Shown in pieces: positions 41,228 to 50,390 of a stretch of 64,000 nucleotides of DNA (its first letter is position 1; each line of letters begins with the position of its first letter). The notes below the pieces were generated by a model that was not told the origin of the DNA, ran no database searches, and worked only from the letters and a program-made list of their open reading frames with translations. Origin of the DNA: JAABSP01 sp011390135 (GTDB lineage Bacteria > Desulfobacterota > Desulfobacteria > Desulfobacterales > JAABSP01); assembly GCA_011390135.1 (NCBI GenBank), contig JAABSZ010000003.1:1-64000 (forward strand), in the 5' to 3' direction. A program made the translations under genes and the position numbers.

Positions 41228-43144
41228 TTGGCAAGATCATTCACTTTTATGCGGGCAGGGATGGCGCTGCTTCTCTTTTCCCTCGCGTTCGGATGCGCGA
41301 TGGGGGAGCGGATCGCGCCGCAACAGGATAATGATGCGGGAGGACCGAAAACAGCGGCGCCGGCCTCAAAGACGCCGTCTCAATCCATCTCCGAAAAGGA
41401 TGTGCCGGCAAAATCGGCAAAAGAGAATGTCGGCGCAGAGGAAAGGGGAAAAAAGGCGCTGCCCCCCCCATTGGGGGATGAGATCAGAACGGACCCCCTG
41501 ATCCGGAAGGTGATGCCGGCAAAGGCTTCCGATTCCGGGCCCGGCAACCGGTACTTCTATTATATGGAGGCCCTCCTCCGGGGCAGACAGGGGAAATTCG
41601 ACGAGGCAGTGGACTATCTCCAGAAGGCGCTTGACAAATCCCCGGATTCCATCTATCTGCAGCGGGAGCTGGCCAATCTCTATCTCCGGGACAAGGAGAA
41701 CGAGAAGGCCGTGGATGTGATCGAGAAGATGATCGCAGCAGAGCCCGAAAACGTGGATCTGCTGATTCTCTACGGCAAGCTGAAGCAGAGCTTCAAGGAT
41801 ATGGAGGGCGCGGCCGACGCGTATGAGAAGGCTCTGGACCGCGCACCCGGGGAGCGGGATGTCTATCTTCTTCTGGGCAATCTCTATATCGAAGAGGAGG
41901 CCTATGAGAAGGCCGAGCGGGTCTATCAGCAGATGATCGACCAGTTTCCGGACTCCTATCTGGCCTGGTTCTTTCTCGGCAAGATCTATGCGGCACAGGA
42001 TCGGCTGGCACAGGCCGAATCGGCCTTTGAAAATACCCTGGAACTGAAGCCGGATCTGGAGGAGCCGAGGCTGGAGCTGCTGGACATCTATGAGGCACAG
42101 GGCCGGCTCGGGAAGATTCTCGATGTCTATCAGGGCATTCTGCGGAAGGAGCCGACCCATATCCGGGCCAACATGGGGCTGGGGCTCTACTATCTCAAGG
42201 CGGGTCAGCCGGGCAAGGCCAAGCCGATCTTTCAGGCGTTGGGCCGGCAAAGCATCGAGAAGCCGGATATTCTCCGCACCCTTATCCAGACCTACATCCG
42301 CCAGGATCGGCATGGGGATGCGGCAGAGATCCTGGAGGGGATGCTTTCGGCAGTTCCCGAGGATTCGGATATCCATTATGTGATGGGCGTCACCTATGAC
42401 GAGATGGGCGAGCAGGAGACGGCCATCTCCCATTTCCTTCGGGTGAAGCCCGATTCCCAGTTCTATGAGAGCATGGTGGTCCATGTGGCCTTTCTCTATC
42501 AGGAGGCCGAGAAGATCGACATGGCCATCGACTTCATGGAATCGGTGATCGAAAAGGTTCCGGACAACGCCGAGTTCTCGATCTATCTCGGCTCCTTCTA
42601 CGACGAGCTGGAACAGTATGATCGGGCCGTAGAAATCTACCTACAGGGTATCGAAATCGACCCGGAAAACCCCCGCCTCCACTTCCGCATCGGGGTGGTG
42701 CTGGACAAGATGGGGGAGAAGGAGGAATCGATTGAGGCCATGAAGCGGGTCATCGAACTGGAGCCGGAGAATGCCAATGCCCTCAACTATCTCGGCTACA
42801 CCTATGCCGATATGGGGATCAATCTCGACGAGGCCCAAAGGTTGATCCAGCAGGCTCTGGACTTGAAGCCGGACGACGGCTACATCACCGACAGCCTCGG
42901 CTGGGTCTATTACCAGAAGGGGATGTATGAAGAGGCGGTGAAGATCTTAAAACGGGCCGTGAGCCTGGTTCCGGACGATCCGACCATCCTGGAACACCTC
43001 GGGGATGCCTATCTCAAGCTGGGCCAGTCTGACAAAGCCCTGGAATACTACCGGCAGTCCCTCATGAACCGGCAGAAGGAAAAGGGAGAGGATACAGAGA
43101 AGATCGAGAAGAAGATCCGGGCGCTGAACGGCGCCGTTCAATAG
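41228..43144 (+). CDS. TPR-repeat lipoprotein
   Basis: A 638-residue lipoprotein (signal ending LLLFSLAFGC) with a disordered, Lys/Ala-rich linker and then about 14-15 tetratricopeptide repeats from residue 105 to the end (for example GKFDEAVDYLQKALDKSPDS, YEKAERVYQQMIDQFPDSYL, AVKILKRAVSLVPDDPTILEHLGDAYLKLG). The start is a TTG with AGAGG upstream. A scaffold for an envelope complex. The next gene, a DUF4292 lipoprotein, begins 3 bp later, and this pairing suggests a shared role in outer-membrane lipoprotein or secretion machinery (inferred). Confidence 0.85.
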   Translation: MARSFTFMRAGMALLLFSLAFGCAMGERIAPQQDNDAGGPKTAAPASKTPSQSISEKDVPAKSAKENVGAEERGKKALPPPLGDEIRTDPLIRKVMPAKASDSGPGNRYFYYMEALLRGRQGKFDEAVDYLQKALDKSPDSIYLQRELANLYLRDKENEKAVDVIEKMIAAEPENVDLLILYGKLKQSFKDMEGAADAYEKALDRAPGERDVYLLLGNLYIEEEAYEKAERVYQQMIDQFPDSYLAWFFLGKIYAAQDRLAQAESAFENTLELKPDLEEPRLELLDIYEAQGRLGKILDVYQGILRKEPTHIRANMGLGLYYLKAGQPGKAKPIFQALGRQSIEKPDILRTLIQTYIRQDRHGDAAEILEGMLSAVPEDSDIHYVMGVTYDEMGEQETAISHFLRVKPDSQFYESMVVHVAFLYQEAEKIDMAIDFMESVIEKVPDNAEFSIYLGSFYDELEQYDRAVEIYLQGIEIDPENPRLHFRIGVVLDKMGEKEESIEAMKRVIELEPENANALNYLGYTYADMGINLDEAQRLIQQALDLKPDDGYITDSLGWVYYQKGMYEEAVKILKRAVSLVPDDPTILEHLGDAYLKLGQSDKALEYYRQSLMNRQKEKGEDTEKIEKKIRALNGAVQ

Positions 43145-43147
43145 GTC

Positions 43148-43903
43148 TTGAAGCTTTTTCTTCCCCTGCTGGCCGCGCTCATGCTTTTCTCCGGATGCAG
43201 CGGACTGATGCATCAGATGGGCGCGCCCTTTTACAGTCCGCCCCGGGCCCAACAGATTCTGGCGGAGCTGGAAGAGCGGAATCTTGATCTCAAGACCTAC
43301 AAAGGGATCGGCAATGTCCGGTTGAAAGAAGGGGAGATCACCCAGAGCGCCCGGCTCGCCTGGATGGGCATCTATCCGGGACACCTGCGCCTGGAGCTTC
43401 TCGGCTCGGGCCATCCCATGGCCAAGCTGGCCTTTGACGGAGAAAGGCTCTATCTCCTCTCCCACGCGGACGGCCGCTTCTACAGCCGAAGGGGCGATAA
43501 TCCGGATCTGGCGCAGTTCATTCCGCTCGATCTGCCGGCCCGGGATCTCATCGCGCTGCTGGCCGGCAGAATACCGATTCCGGAGTACCACTTTGCCGAA
43601 CTTCGGCAGCAAAAGGGCGGATGGGTTCTGGAATTGAAACGGTGGGCCAAGACCAGAGCCGTTCTCCACTTGGATTCAGCTTTAGACCTGCAGCGCCTGG
43701 AGCGGTACAATGTCAGCGAAAAACTGATGTACCGGGCAGAGATCACGGGAACCCGCAAAGCTGACGGCCATGAGATCTACAGGGCTATTCGGCTGACAGG
43801 GCCGGAGAGCAGAACCCGGATCGATCTCGATTTGGACCGGTACTGGGCCAATGTGCCGGTCTCCACGGAGAAATTCACCCTGAAGCCGGCAGCAGATCGT
43901 TGA
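43148..43903 (+). CDS. DUF4292/LolB-like outer-membrane lipoprotein
   Basis: A 251-residue lipoprotein with lipobox LMLFSGCSG (Cys17). The domain after it (LDLKTYKGIGNVRLKEG, RLAWMGIYPGHLRLELLGSGHPMAKLAFDGERLYLLSHADGRFY) is the LolA/LolB-type half barrel of DUF4292 that binds lipid or lipoprotein. Starts at TTG 43148, 3 bp after the TPR gene; its stop overlaps the next start. It may accept lipoproteins at the outer membrane; that is inferred from the family. Confidence 0.75.
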   Translation: MKLFLPLLAALMLFSGCSGLMHQMGAPFYSPPRAQQILAELEERNLDLKTYKGIGNVRLKEGEITQSARLAWMGIYPGHLRLELLGSGHPMAKLAFDGERLYLLSHADGRFYSRRGDNPDLAQFIPLDLPARDLIALLAGRIPIPEYHFAELRQQKGGWVLELKRWAKTRAVLHLDSALDLQRLERYNVSEKLMYRAEITGTRKADGHEIYRAIRLTGPESRTRIDLDLDRYWANVPVSTEKFTLKPAADR

Positions 43904-44736
43904 AATCATCCGAACAGAATCATCAGAAGATATCGATAGCGCCCTCTCCCTCTGATGCGCCGGTGCGGGTGGCCCTGGAGCATCGTCTGCGGAACTGCAG
44001 AGACTTCGTCACCCTCGGGGTCAGACCCAATTTCACCGATTATACCGAGGCCGAGGCAGAACTGATCCGCAGCGCGCCCAAGATCTACTACCCCTCGACC
44101 CACTATGCCGACATCTTCGATGCTATGGGGAAAATGACATTCCCCAGCTACCACACCTATAAATTCGCGCAGGACAAGATCAAGCAGACCGCTATCTTCG
44201 AGCTGGCCGACATTCCCCACCCTAAAACCCGGATCTTCTATGGAAAACGGTGGCGGGAGCGGGTGACGGAGTGGTTCGACTTTCCATTTATCGCGAAGAT
44301 CCCCCGGGGATCGGCCCTTGGCCGGGGGGTCTTTCTCATCGAAAACCGGGAGGATCTGGAATCCTACTGCGACCGCTCTCCGGGCGCGGCCTATCTTCAG
44401 GAGTATCTGCCTTTGGACCGGGACATCCGGATCATGGTCATAGGCACGCGGGCCGTCCACGCCTACTGGCGGATCGCAAAGGAGGGAGAGTTCCGCACCA
44501 ATATCGGGGCCGGGGGAAGAATCTCCCTGGAACCGGTTCCCGATGCCGCGATCCGATTGGCTCTGCATACGGCATCGCGCTGCGGATGGAATGACGTGGG
44601 AATCGATATCTGCTGCTTTGAGGGGAACTATTATGTTCTGGAAGGGAACATGAAGTACGGCAAGGAGGGGCTTCGGGCCGCGGGCATCGACTATTTGAAA
44701 CTCATGGAATCGCTCGCGGCCGGCGGGGAGATCTGA
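43900..44736 (+). CDS. RimK-like ATP-grasp protein
   Basis: A 278-residue ATP-grasp enzyme. KFAQDKIKQTAIFELADIPHPKT and FPFIAKIPRGSALGRGVFLI (phosphate-binding loop) are the ATP-binding half; YLQEYLPLDRDIRIMVIG and DICCFEGNYYVLEGNMKYG hold the metal-binding Asp, Glu and Asn. It belongs to the RimK/GSHase-like group that ligates amino acids or peptides, but the partner peptide is unknown. TTG start overlaps the DUF4292 stop by 4 bp; dGTPase follows 2 bp later. Confidence 0.8.
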   Translation: MKSSEQNHQKISIAPSPSDAPVRVALEHRLRNCRDFVTLGVRPNFTDYTEAEAELIRSAPKIYYPSTHYADIFDAMGKMTFPSYHTYKFAQDKIKQTAIFELADIPHPKTRIFYGKRWRERVTEWFDFPFIAKIPRGSALGRGVFLIENREDLESYCDRSPGAAYLQEYLPLDRDIRIMVIGTRAVHAYWRIAKEGEFRTNIGAGGRISLEPVPDAAIRLALHTASRCGWNDVGIDICCFEGNYYVLEGNMKYGKEGLRAAGIDYLKLMESLAAGGEI

Positions 44737-44738
44737 AG

Positions 44739-45914
44739 ATGATCTCCTTGAACCGGATCACCGACAGACTCGACCGGGGGGAGAACCGGCGTCTCTCCCC
44801 CCGGGCCGCGCGCAGCCGGGATGCGGTCCGGCGCCGCCCCGAACACCGGTTTGAAACCGAATACCGGCAGCCCTTTTCGGCCGATGCGGACCGGATTCTC
44901 CACTCTCTCGCTTATACCCGCTATATCGACAAGACCCAGGTCTTTCCCCTCTCCGTTAATGATCACATCACCCATCGGGCACTCCATGTCCAGCTCGTCT
45001 CCCGGATCGGCCGCACCGCGGGCCGCTTTCTGGGGCTCAACGAGGATCTCATCGAGGCCATCGCGCTGGGGCATGACATCGGCCATCCACCCTTTGGCCA
45101 TGACGGGGAGGGATACCTCTCCGCGCTCTGCCGGAAGAGCGGCATCGGCCATTTCTACCACAGCGTCCAGAGCGTCCGGTTTCTGGACAGACTGGAGCGG
45201 AAGGGCCGGGGGTGGAACCTGACCCTCCAGACCCTGGACGGCATCCTCTGCCATGACGGGGAGATCCACAACCAGCAACTGATCCCTAAGCTGAAAAAGA
45301 CCTTTTCCGATCTGGACCGGGAGGCCCTGTCCAAAAGGGATGATCCGAAGACCCCCCTCATCCCCATGACGCCGGAGGGGTGCGTGGTCCGGTTTGCCGA
45401 TACCTTCGGCTATATCGGCAGAGACATCGAAGATGCCATCCGCCTGAAGATGATCGAACGGGAGGATCTGCCAAAAGATTGCACAGCGCTGCTGGGCAGG
45501 ACCAACGGAACCATCGTCTATACCCTGGTGTCGGATCTCATCACCCAGAGTCTGGGAGAATCGGACGCAGAGCTTTCGGATTTCGAAGCCATCTCCCTGA
45601 GCCCCAAGATCTCAGATACACTGCAGCGATTGAAGCGCTTCAACTACGAGCGGATCTATCTCCATCCCAGGACAAAGCGCCACACCGACGCGATCCAAAA
45701 GCTCTATGCCATGCTATTTGAAAAATTTATGGAAGATCTTTCCCGCGAAAATCGAAAATCGGCCATATTCGGCTTTCTGTCGGGAATGACAGAGGATTAT
45801 TCCCAAGCGCATTCCCATGCCGAGATGGTCCGGGATTTCATCGCGGGCATGACGGACCAGTTTTTCCTGCGCCAGTGTCCCGAATCGATGCGGCCCGTTC
45901 CGGAGGACCCCTGA
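44739..45914 (+). CDS. Deoxyguanosinetriphosphate triphosphohydrolase-like HD protein
   Basis: A 391-residue HD-domain hydrolase of the dGTPase family. DADRILHSLAYTRYIDKTQVF, THRALHVQLVSRIGR, ALGHDIGHPPFGHDGE (HD motif) and HDGEIHNQQL contain the metal ligands; VVRFADTFGYIGRDIEDAI is the last Asp motif. It releases tripolyphosphate from dNTPs, and family members limit phage replication or balance nucleotide pools. Part of a tight rightward operon from rpoH to amiC. Confidence 0.85.
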   Translation: MISLNRITDRLDRGENRRLSPRAARSRDAVRRRPEHRFETEYRQPFSADADRILHSLAYTRYIDKTQVFPLSVNDHITHRALHVQLVSRIGRTAGRFLGLNEDLIEAIALGHDIGHPPFGHDGEGYLSALCRKSGIGHFYHSVQSVRFLDRLERKGRGWNLTLQTLDGILCHDGEIHNQQLIPKLKKTFSDLDREALSKRDDPKTPLIPMTPEGCVVRFADTFGYIGRDIEDAIRLKMIEREDLPKDCTALLGRTNGTIVYTLVSDLITQSLGESDAELSDFEAISLSPKISDTLQRLKRFNYERIYLHPRTKRHTDAIQKLYAMLFEKFMEDLSRENRKSAIFGFLSGMTEDYSQAHSHAEMVRDFIAGMTDQFFLRQCPESMRPVPEDP

Positions 45915-46654
45915 TAAAAGGAGAGGAGCGGACATATCGGTCATTGGTCAGGGAAGAGGGTCTCTTAGGATTCCGGGTGGTGGTGCAGGAGACCGATCTG
46001 ATGATCCATGCCAGCCACCGCCTCGACGCTCTTGCTTTAGAGCTTGTGCTGAAGTACCGGGGCCATATCGAGGGGTATATCGAAGACCATCCCGATTTTG
46101 CCCGTACTTTGACCCCCTGGCGGATCGAGGATTTTGCACCGGCCATTGTCCGGGAGATGATTCGGGCCGGGGAAAAGGCCGGCGTGGGTCCCATGGCCGC
46201 GGTGGCCGGGGCCGTCGCGGAATATGTGGGCCGGGGACTTTTGCAGGAGAGCGACACGGTGATCGTGGAAAACGGCGGGGACATCTTCATCCGAAAGAGC
46301 GGGCCTGTGACGGCTGCGATCTATGCCGGGGCATCGAAATTGAGCCTGAAAATCGGGGTTCGGGTCCAGGGTTCGGACGCGCCATTCGGCATCTGCACCT
46401 CTTCGGGAACCGTTGGCCACTCCCTGAGCCGGGGCCGTGCGGACGGCCTCTGTGTCGTCTCCCCCTCCTGCATATTGGCAGATGCTGTTGCAACGGCTGG
46501 GGCCAATCTGGTAAACTCGGCCGAAGAGATCGAAAGGGCGATCGCGTTTGGGCGACAGATTCCCGGTGTGACAGGGCTTGTTGGGGTCATCGGGGATCGG
46601 ATCGGCGCCTGGGGAAATATCGAGCTTGTGCCCCTCTCGGTAAAAAAAGGTTGA
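45875..46654 (+). CDS. UPF0280 (ApbE-like) protein
   Basis: About 247-259 residues. The family text is clear: RTYRSLVREEGLLGFRVVVQETDLMI, GVGPMAAVAGAVAEYVG, VIVENGGDIFI, APFGICTSSGTVGHSLSRGRAD, and LADAVATAGANLVNS. Its fold resembles the FMN transferase ApbE, though UPF0280 is a separate group seen in methanogens and sulfate reducers. The start is unclear: GTG at 45875 would overlap the dGTPase gene by 40 bp, and a start near GEERTYRSL (about 45917) with AAAGGAGAG ahead would suit the family better but uses a rare codon. Confidence 0.8.
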   Translation: MSRIDAARSGGPLIKGEERTYRSLVREEGLLGFRVVVQETDLMIHASHRLDALALELVLKYRGHIEGYIEDHPDFARTLTPWRIEDFAPAIVREMIRAGEKAGVGPMAAVAGAVAEYVGRGLLQESDTVIVENGGDIFIRKSGPVTAAIYAGASKLSLKIGVRVQGSDAPFGICTSSGTVGHSLSRGRADGLCVVSPSCILADAVATAGANLVNSAEEIERAIAFGRQIPGVTGLVGVIGDRIGAWGNIELVPLSVKKG

Positions 46655-46737
46655 GTTTCGGCGATAAAACGAGTAGGTTTGCCTAATTTAGGGGTGAATC
46701 GTGTGAAAAGCCAATTGAAAAAAGGGAGCTGGAACCC

Positions 46738-47220
46738 ATGAAGACCATGTGGGCACCGTGGCGGATCGAATACATCCTCAAAGACAAGGAGGAGGGCTGC
46801 ATCTTCTGCAATGCCCTGGAAGCGCCAAACGATGATCTGACCCTCTACAAGGGAAAACGGACTATGGCCGTGATGAACAAATATCCCTATATCAACGGCC
46901 ATCTGCTGGTGGCTCCGAAGCGGCATCTCTCGTCCCTTCAGGAGTTGGAGAAAGAGGAGATGTCGGATCTGATGGCGCTGGTGGAGCGATCTGTCGCGAT
47001 CATCAAGGAGGTCATGAACCCGGACGGCTTCAATGTGGGGCTCAACCTGGGGAAGGTGGCCGGTGCAGGGGTGGAGGAGCATCTCCATTTCCACATCGTG
47101 CCCCGATGGTTCGGGGATACCAATGCTCTGACCGTCTTTGCCGATGTCCGGGTGATCCCGGAGCATATCGATATTACCTGCCGCAACCTGGCGCCCCATT
47201 TCGCCAAATTGGATATCTAA
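46738..47220 (+). CDS. HIT-family hydrolase/phosphorylase
   Basis: A 160-residue histidine-triad protein. CIFCNAL is the typical N-terminal zinc or structural pair, KYPYINGHLLVAPKRH precedes the active site, and EEHLHFHIVPRW is the HxHxH triad (about residues 116-121). The length and ending match bacterial Ap4A-degrading HIT proteins (galactose-1-phosphate uridylyltransferase-like branch). GGGAG precedes the ATG. Confidence 0.88.
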   Translation: MKTMWAPWRIEYILKDKEEGCIFCNALEAPNDDLTLYKGKRTMAVMNKYPYINGHLLVAPKRHLSSLQELEKEEMSDLMALVERSVAIIKEVMNPDGFNVGLNLGKVAGAGVEEHLHFHIVPRWFGDTNALTVFADVRVIPEHIDITCRNLAPHFAKLDI

Positions 47221-47248
47221 CCGATCGAAAAAAGGAGGAGGAGATTCT

Positions 47249-47707
47249 ATGAGCAAGCTCAAATTCAAGATCGCGGTCTGGTCGGTGGTCGGCGTGCTGA
47301 TCCTGCTGTTCTTTCTGCATAACCAGGGCTTTTTCATGACGAGAAACTCCTTTGACATCAATGTCATCGGAATCCCGTCGCTTTCCGAAGTCAGCCCGAT
47401 GTTCAAGGAGTACAAAACCCCGGAGATCCCCAATGTACTGATCTTTCTGATCTTCTTTCTCTTCGGCGTTCTGGTCACCTATATGTTCTACCTCTTCGGC
47501 TGGATGCGCTCTAAACGGGCACTGAAACGGTTGAGCTGCGACTGCGAGAACATGACGCAGAAGATCGAGGAGCTGGAGATGGAGCTGGAGGCGGCCCAAA
47601 GATCGGGCCGGAGCGGCCCCATTCCCGTGGGCCCGGATATCAGCGAGGAGACCGAGCTGTCCGCACAGGAGGATAAGGCGGCAGATGATGCACTCCGACA
47701 GAAATAG
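47249..47707 (+). CDS. LapA-domain (DUF1049-like) membrane protein
   Basis: A 152-residue protein with two membrane helices (about 10-25 and 66-87, IPNVLIFLIFFLFGVLVTYMF) and a cytoplasmic coiled coil (ALKRLSCDCENMTQKIEELEMELEAAQ), the layout of LapA/DUF1049 proteins. The tail is acidic and disordered. AAAGGAGGAGG stands ahead of the ATG. Lies between HIT and mutS genes. Confidence 0.7.
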   Translation: MSKLKFKIAVWSVVGVLILLFFLHNQGFFMTRNSFDINVIGIPSLSEVSPMFKEYKTPEIPNVLIFLIFFLFGVLVTYMFYLFGWMRSKRALKRLSCDCENMTQKIEELEMELEAAQRSGRSGPIPVGPDISEETELSAQEDKAADDALRQK

Positions 47708-47722
47708 GCGCTCTTTTTGCTG

Positions 47723-50389
47723 ATGGGTTCCGCCGGAACCACCCCCATGATGCAGCAGTACCTCTCCATCAAGGAGCGGTACCCGGACGCGATCCTCTTC
47801 TACCGCATGGGGGACTTCTATGAGATGTTCTTAGAGGATGCGGAGGTGGCCGCAAAGATTTTGGAGATCACCCTCACCTCGAGGAGCAAGAAGAGCGACG
47901 GCGAGACCCCGATCCCGATGTGCGGTGTTCCGGTGCGCGCGGCCCAGGGGTATATCGCACGGATGATTTCGGCCGGAAAGAAGGTCGCGATCTGCGAGCA
48001 GACCCAGGACCCGGCATCGGCAAAGGGGCTGGTGGAGCGGGAGGTGGTCCGGGTGATCACCCCCGGGATGATCATCGAGGATGCCTTTTTAGACGAGAAG
48101 TCGAACAACTACATTCTGGCTGCAGCCGCAGCCGGCGGGATTGCGGGAATTGCCTGGCTCGACATCTCCACCGGAGATTTCCGGGTCACGGAGTCCAAGG
48201 CCGGGGCCGCGCTGGCCGAGGAAGTCCTGCGGATCGGGCCCAGCGAGGTACTCCTGCCCCAAGCTTTTGAAGCGCCCAACGACTCCCCGGAAAAGGCTTT
48301 GGATCTGCTCCCTCTGATCCGGGCTCTGAAGCGCTGCCCCGGTAATGTGCTGGAGGATAGTTTCTTTGAATATCGAACCTGCTATGAACGGCTCATCGAG
48401 CAGTTTGCCACCCTCTCTCTGGAAGGGTTCGGCTGCGAGGAGATGCGCGCGGGAATCTGTGCAGCGGGCGCGCTCCTCGGCTATGTCCGGGAGACCCAGA
48501 AGGATGCTGCAGCCCCCTTCACCCGGATCCGTCCCTACAGTTTAAACCAGTACCTGCTGATCGACGAGATCTCGGCCCGGAATTTGGAGCTGATTGAAAA
48601 TCTCCGGGCCGGCCCGGGCCGGGGATCGGCAAAGGGAACACTGCTTTCGGTGCTGGACAAGACCGTCACCGCGATGGGCAGCCGGATGCTCAAGAGCTGG
48701 CTCCGGTATCCGCTGAACCGGGTCCGGGGGATTCGGGAGCGGCTGGAGGCCGTGGCCCAGGCAAAGGAGAACCCCGCCCTCCGCCGGGATCTCCGAACCC
48801 GGCTCGATTCTGTCTATGATCTGGAGCGGATCGGAACCAAGGTGGTGATGGGCCGCTGCTGCGGAAGGGACATGGTGGCGCTGAAACGCTCCCTTTACGC
48901 CCTTCCCGGGATCGCGGAGGCCATCTCCTCCGGATTCACGGCCCCGCTCTATCGATGGGGCGAAGATCTTTCAACCCTCAGGGAACTGGCCGACCGTCTC
49001 GATGGGGCCATCCGTGAGGATGCTCCGCTGACGATCAACGAGGGGGGGATCATCAAATCCGGATACAATGAGGAACTGGACGAGCTGATCCGCATCAGCA
49101 GCGACGGCAAAGGGTATATCGCGCGGATGGAGAGCCGGGAGCGGGAGCGGACCGGTATCAACACCCTGAAGATCCGTTACAACAAGGTCTTCGGCTATTT
49201 CATCGAGATCTCCAAAGGCCGCTCGGACCAAGCCCCGGACCATTATATCCGGAAACAGACCCTGACCAATGCCGAGCGGTTCATCACGGACGAGCTGAAG
49301 GATTTCGAGACCAAAGTCCTGCGGGCCGAAGAGGAGCGGGCCTCGCTGGAATTCCGGCTCTTCGACGATATCCGGAAGGCCGCGGCCCAATGCAACCCCG
49401 CTATACAGGCCGCGGCCCGATTTCTGGCCGGCCTCGATTGTCTGCTGACCCTGGCCGAGACGGCCGACCTGAACCGCTATGTCCGTCCCACGATCAATAC
49501 GGACGGAGAACTCCTGCTGGAGGAGGCCCGCCATCCGGTGATCGAGAAGATGACGGCCGGGGAGCGGTTCGTCCCCAACAGCCTGAGGATGGATGACCAT
49601 GACCATCAGATCCTGATCATCACCGGCCCCAATATGGCCGGAAAATCGACAGTACTCCGCCAGGCCGCGCTGGTCGTTCTCATGGCCCACATGGGATCAT
49701 TTGTCCCGGCCAAGAGCGCATCGGTCTCCCTGACAGACCGGATCTTCACCCGGGTCGGAGCCCTGGACAACCTCTCCGGGGGCCAGAGCACCTTCATGGT
49801 GGAGATGCAGGAGACCGCCAACATTTTAAACAACGCCACCCCCAAAAGCCTGGTGATCTTAGATGAGATCGGCCGGGGGACCAGCACCTTCGACGGCCTC
49901 TCCATCGCGTGGGCCGTGGCCGAGTACCTGCACGATCTCAAAAACCGCGGCGTCAAGACCCTCTTTGCCACCCACTATCATGAGCTGACCGCGCTGGAGG
50001 GCATCCTTTCGAGGGTCAAAAACTACAACATCGCGGTCAAGGAGTGGAGAGACGAGATCATCTTTCTGCGGCGCCTCGTGCCCGGGGGAACCAACCGGAG
50101 CTACGGCATTCAGGTGGCCCGGCTGGCCGGCATTCCGGACCGGGTGATCCAGACCGCGAAATCGGTGCTGGAGAAGATCGAAGCCGGAAACAACGGAAAT
50201 CCCCATACCGGAGACCGGATTGCAGAGGCGCCCCCTGAAGAGGCCCCGGTGCAGCTCGATCTCTTTGACGCCCCTGCAAGACGGATTATCGAGGATCTGC
50301 AGGGATTGGATCTCTCAAGAATGACCCCTCTGGACGCGCTCAACCGGCTCCATGAACTCCAGCGGCGGACCAAGGGGTGGATCAATTGA
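47723..50389 (+). CDS. mutS: DNA mismatch repair protein MutS
   Basis: An 888-residue MutS. Mismatch-reading domain GDFYEMFLEDA (Phe-x-Glu wedge), connector, core (KYNKVFGYFIEISKG), and ABC-type ATPase domain with Walker A GPNMAGKST, the TRVGALDNLSGGQSTFMVEM signature, Walker B LVILDEIGRGTSTFDG, and ATHYHEL. The C-terminal LDALNRLHELQ is the usual dimerisation tail. Start ATG 47723 chosen (a TTG at 47717 is also in frame). Confidence 0.96.
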   Translation: MGSAGTTPMMQQYLSIKERYPDAILFYRMGDFYEMFLEDAEVAAKILEITLTSRSKKSDGETPIPMCGVPVRAAQGYIARMISAGKKVAICEQTQDPASAKGLVEREVVRVITPGMIIEDAFLDEKSNNYILAAAAAGGIAGIAWLDISTGDFRVTESKAGAALAEEVLRIGPSEVLLPQAFEAPNDSPEKALDLLPLIRALKRCPGNVLEDSFFEYRTCYERLIEQFATLSLEGFGCEEMRAGICAAGALLGYVRETQKDAAAPFTRIRPYSLNQYLLIDEISARNLELIENLRAGPGRGSAKGTLLSVLDKTVTAMGSRMLKSWLRYPLNRVRGIRERLEAVAQAKENPALRRDLRTRLDSVYDLERIGTKVVMGRCCGRDMVALKRSLYALPGIAEAISSGFTAPLYRWGEDLSTLRELADRLDGAIREDAPLTINEGGIIKSGYNEELDELIRISSDGKGYIARMESRERERTGINTLKIRYNKVFGYFIEISKGRSDQAPDHYIRKQTLTNAERFITDELKDFETKVLRAEEERASLEFRLFDDIRKAAAQCNPAIQAAARFLAGLDCLLTLAETADLNRYVRPTINTDGELLLEEARHPVIEKMTAGERFVPNSLRMDDHDHQILIITGPNMAGKSTVLRQAALVVLMAHMGSFVPAKSASVSLTDRIFTRVGALDNLSGGQSTFMVEMQETANILNNATPKSLVILDEIGRGTSTFDGLSIAWAVAEYLHDLKNRGVKTLFATHYHELTALEGILSRVKNYNIAVKEWRDEIIFLRRLVPGGTNRSYGIQVARLAGIPDRVIQTAKSVLEKIEAGNNGNPHTGDRIAEAPPEEAPVQLDLFDAPARRIIEDLQGLDLSRMTPLDALNRLHELQRRTKGWIN

Positions 50390-50390
50390 T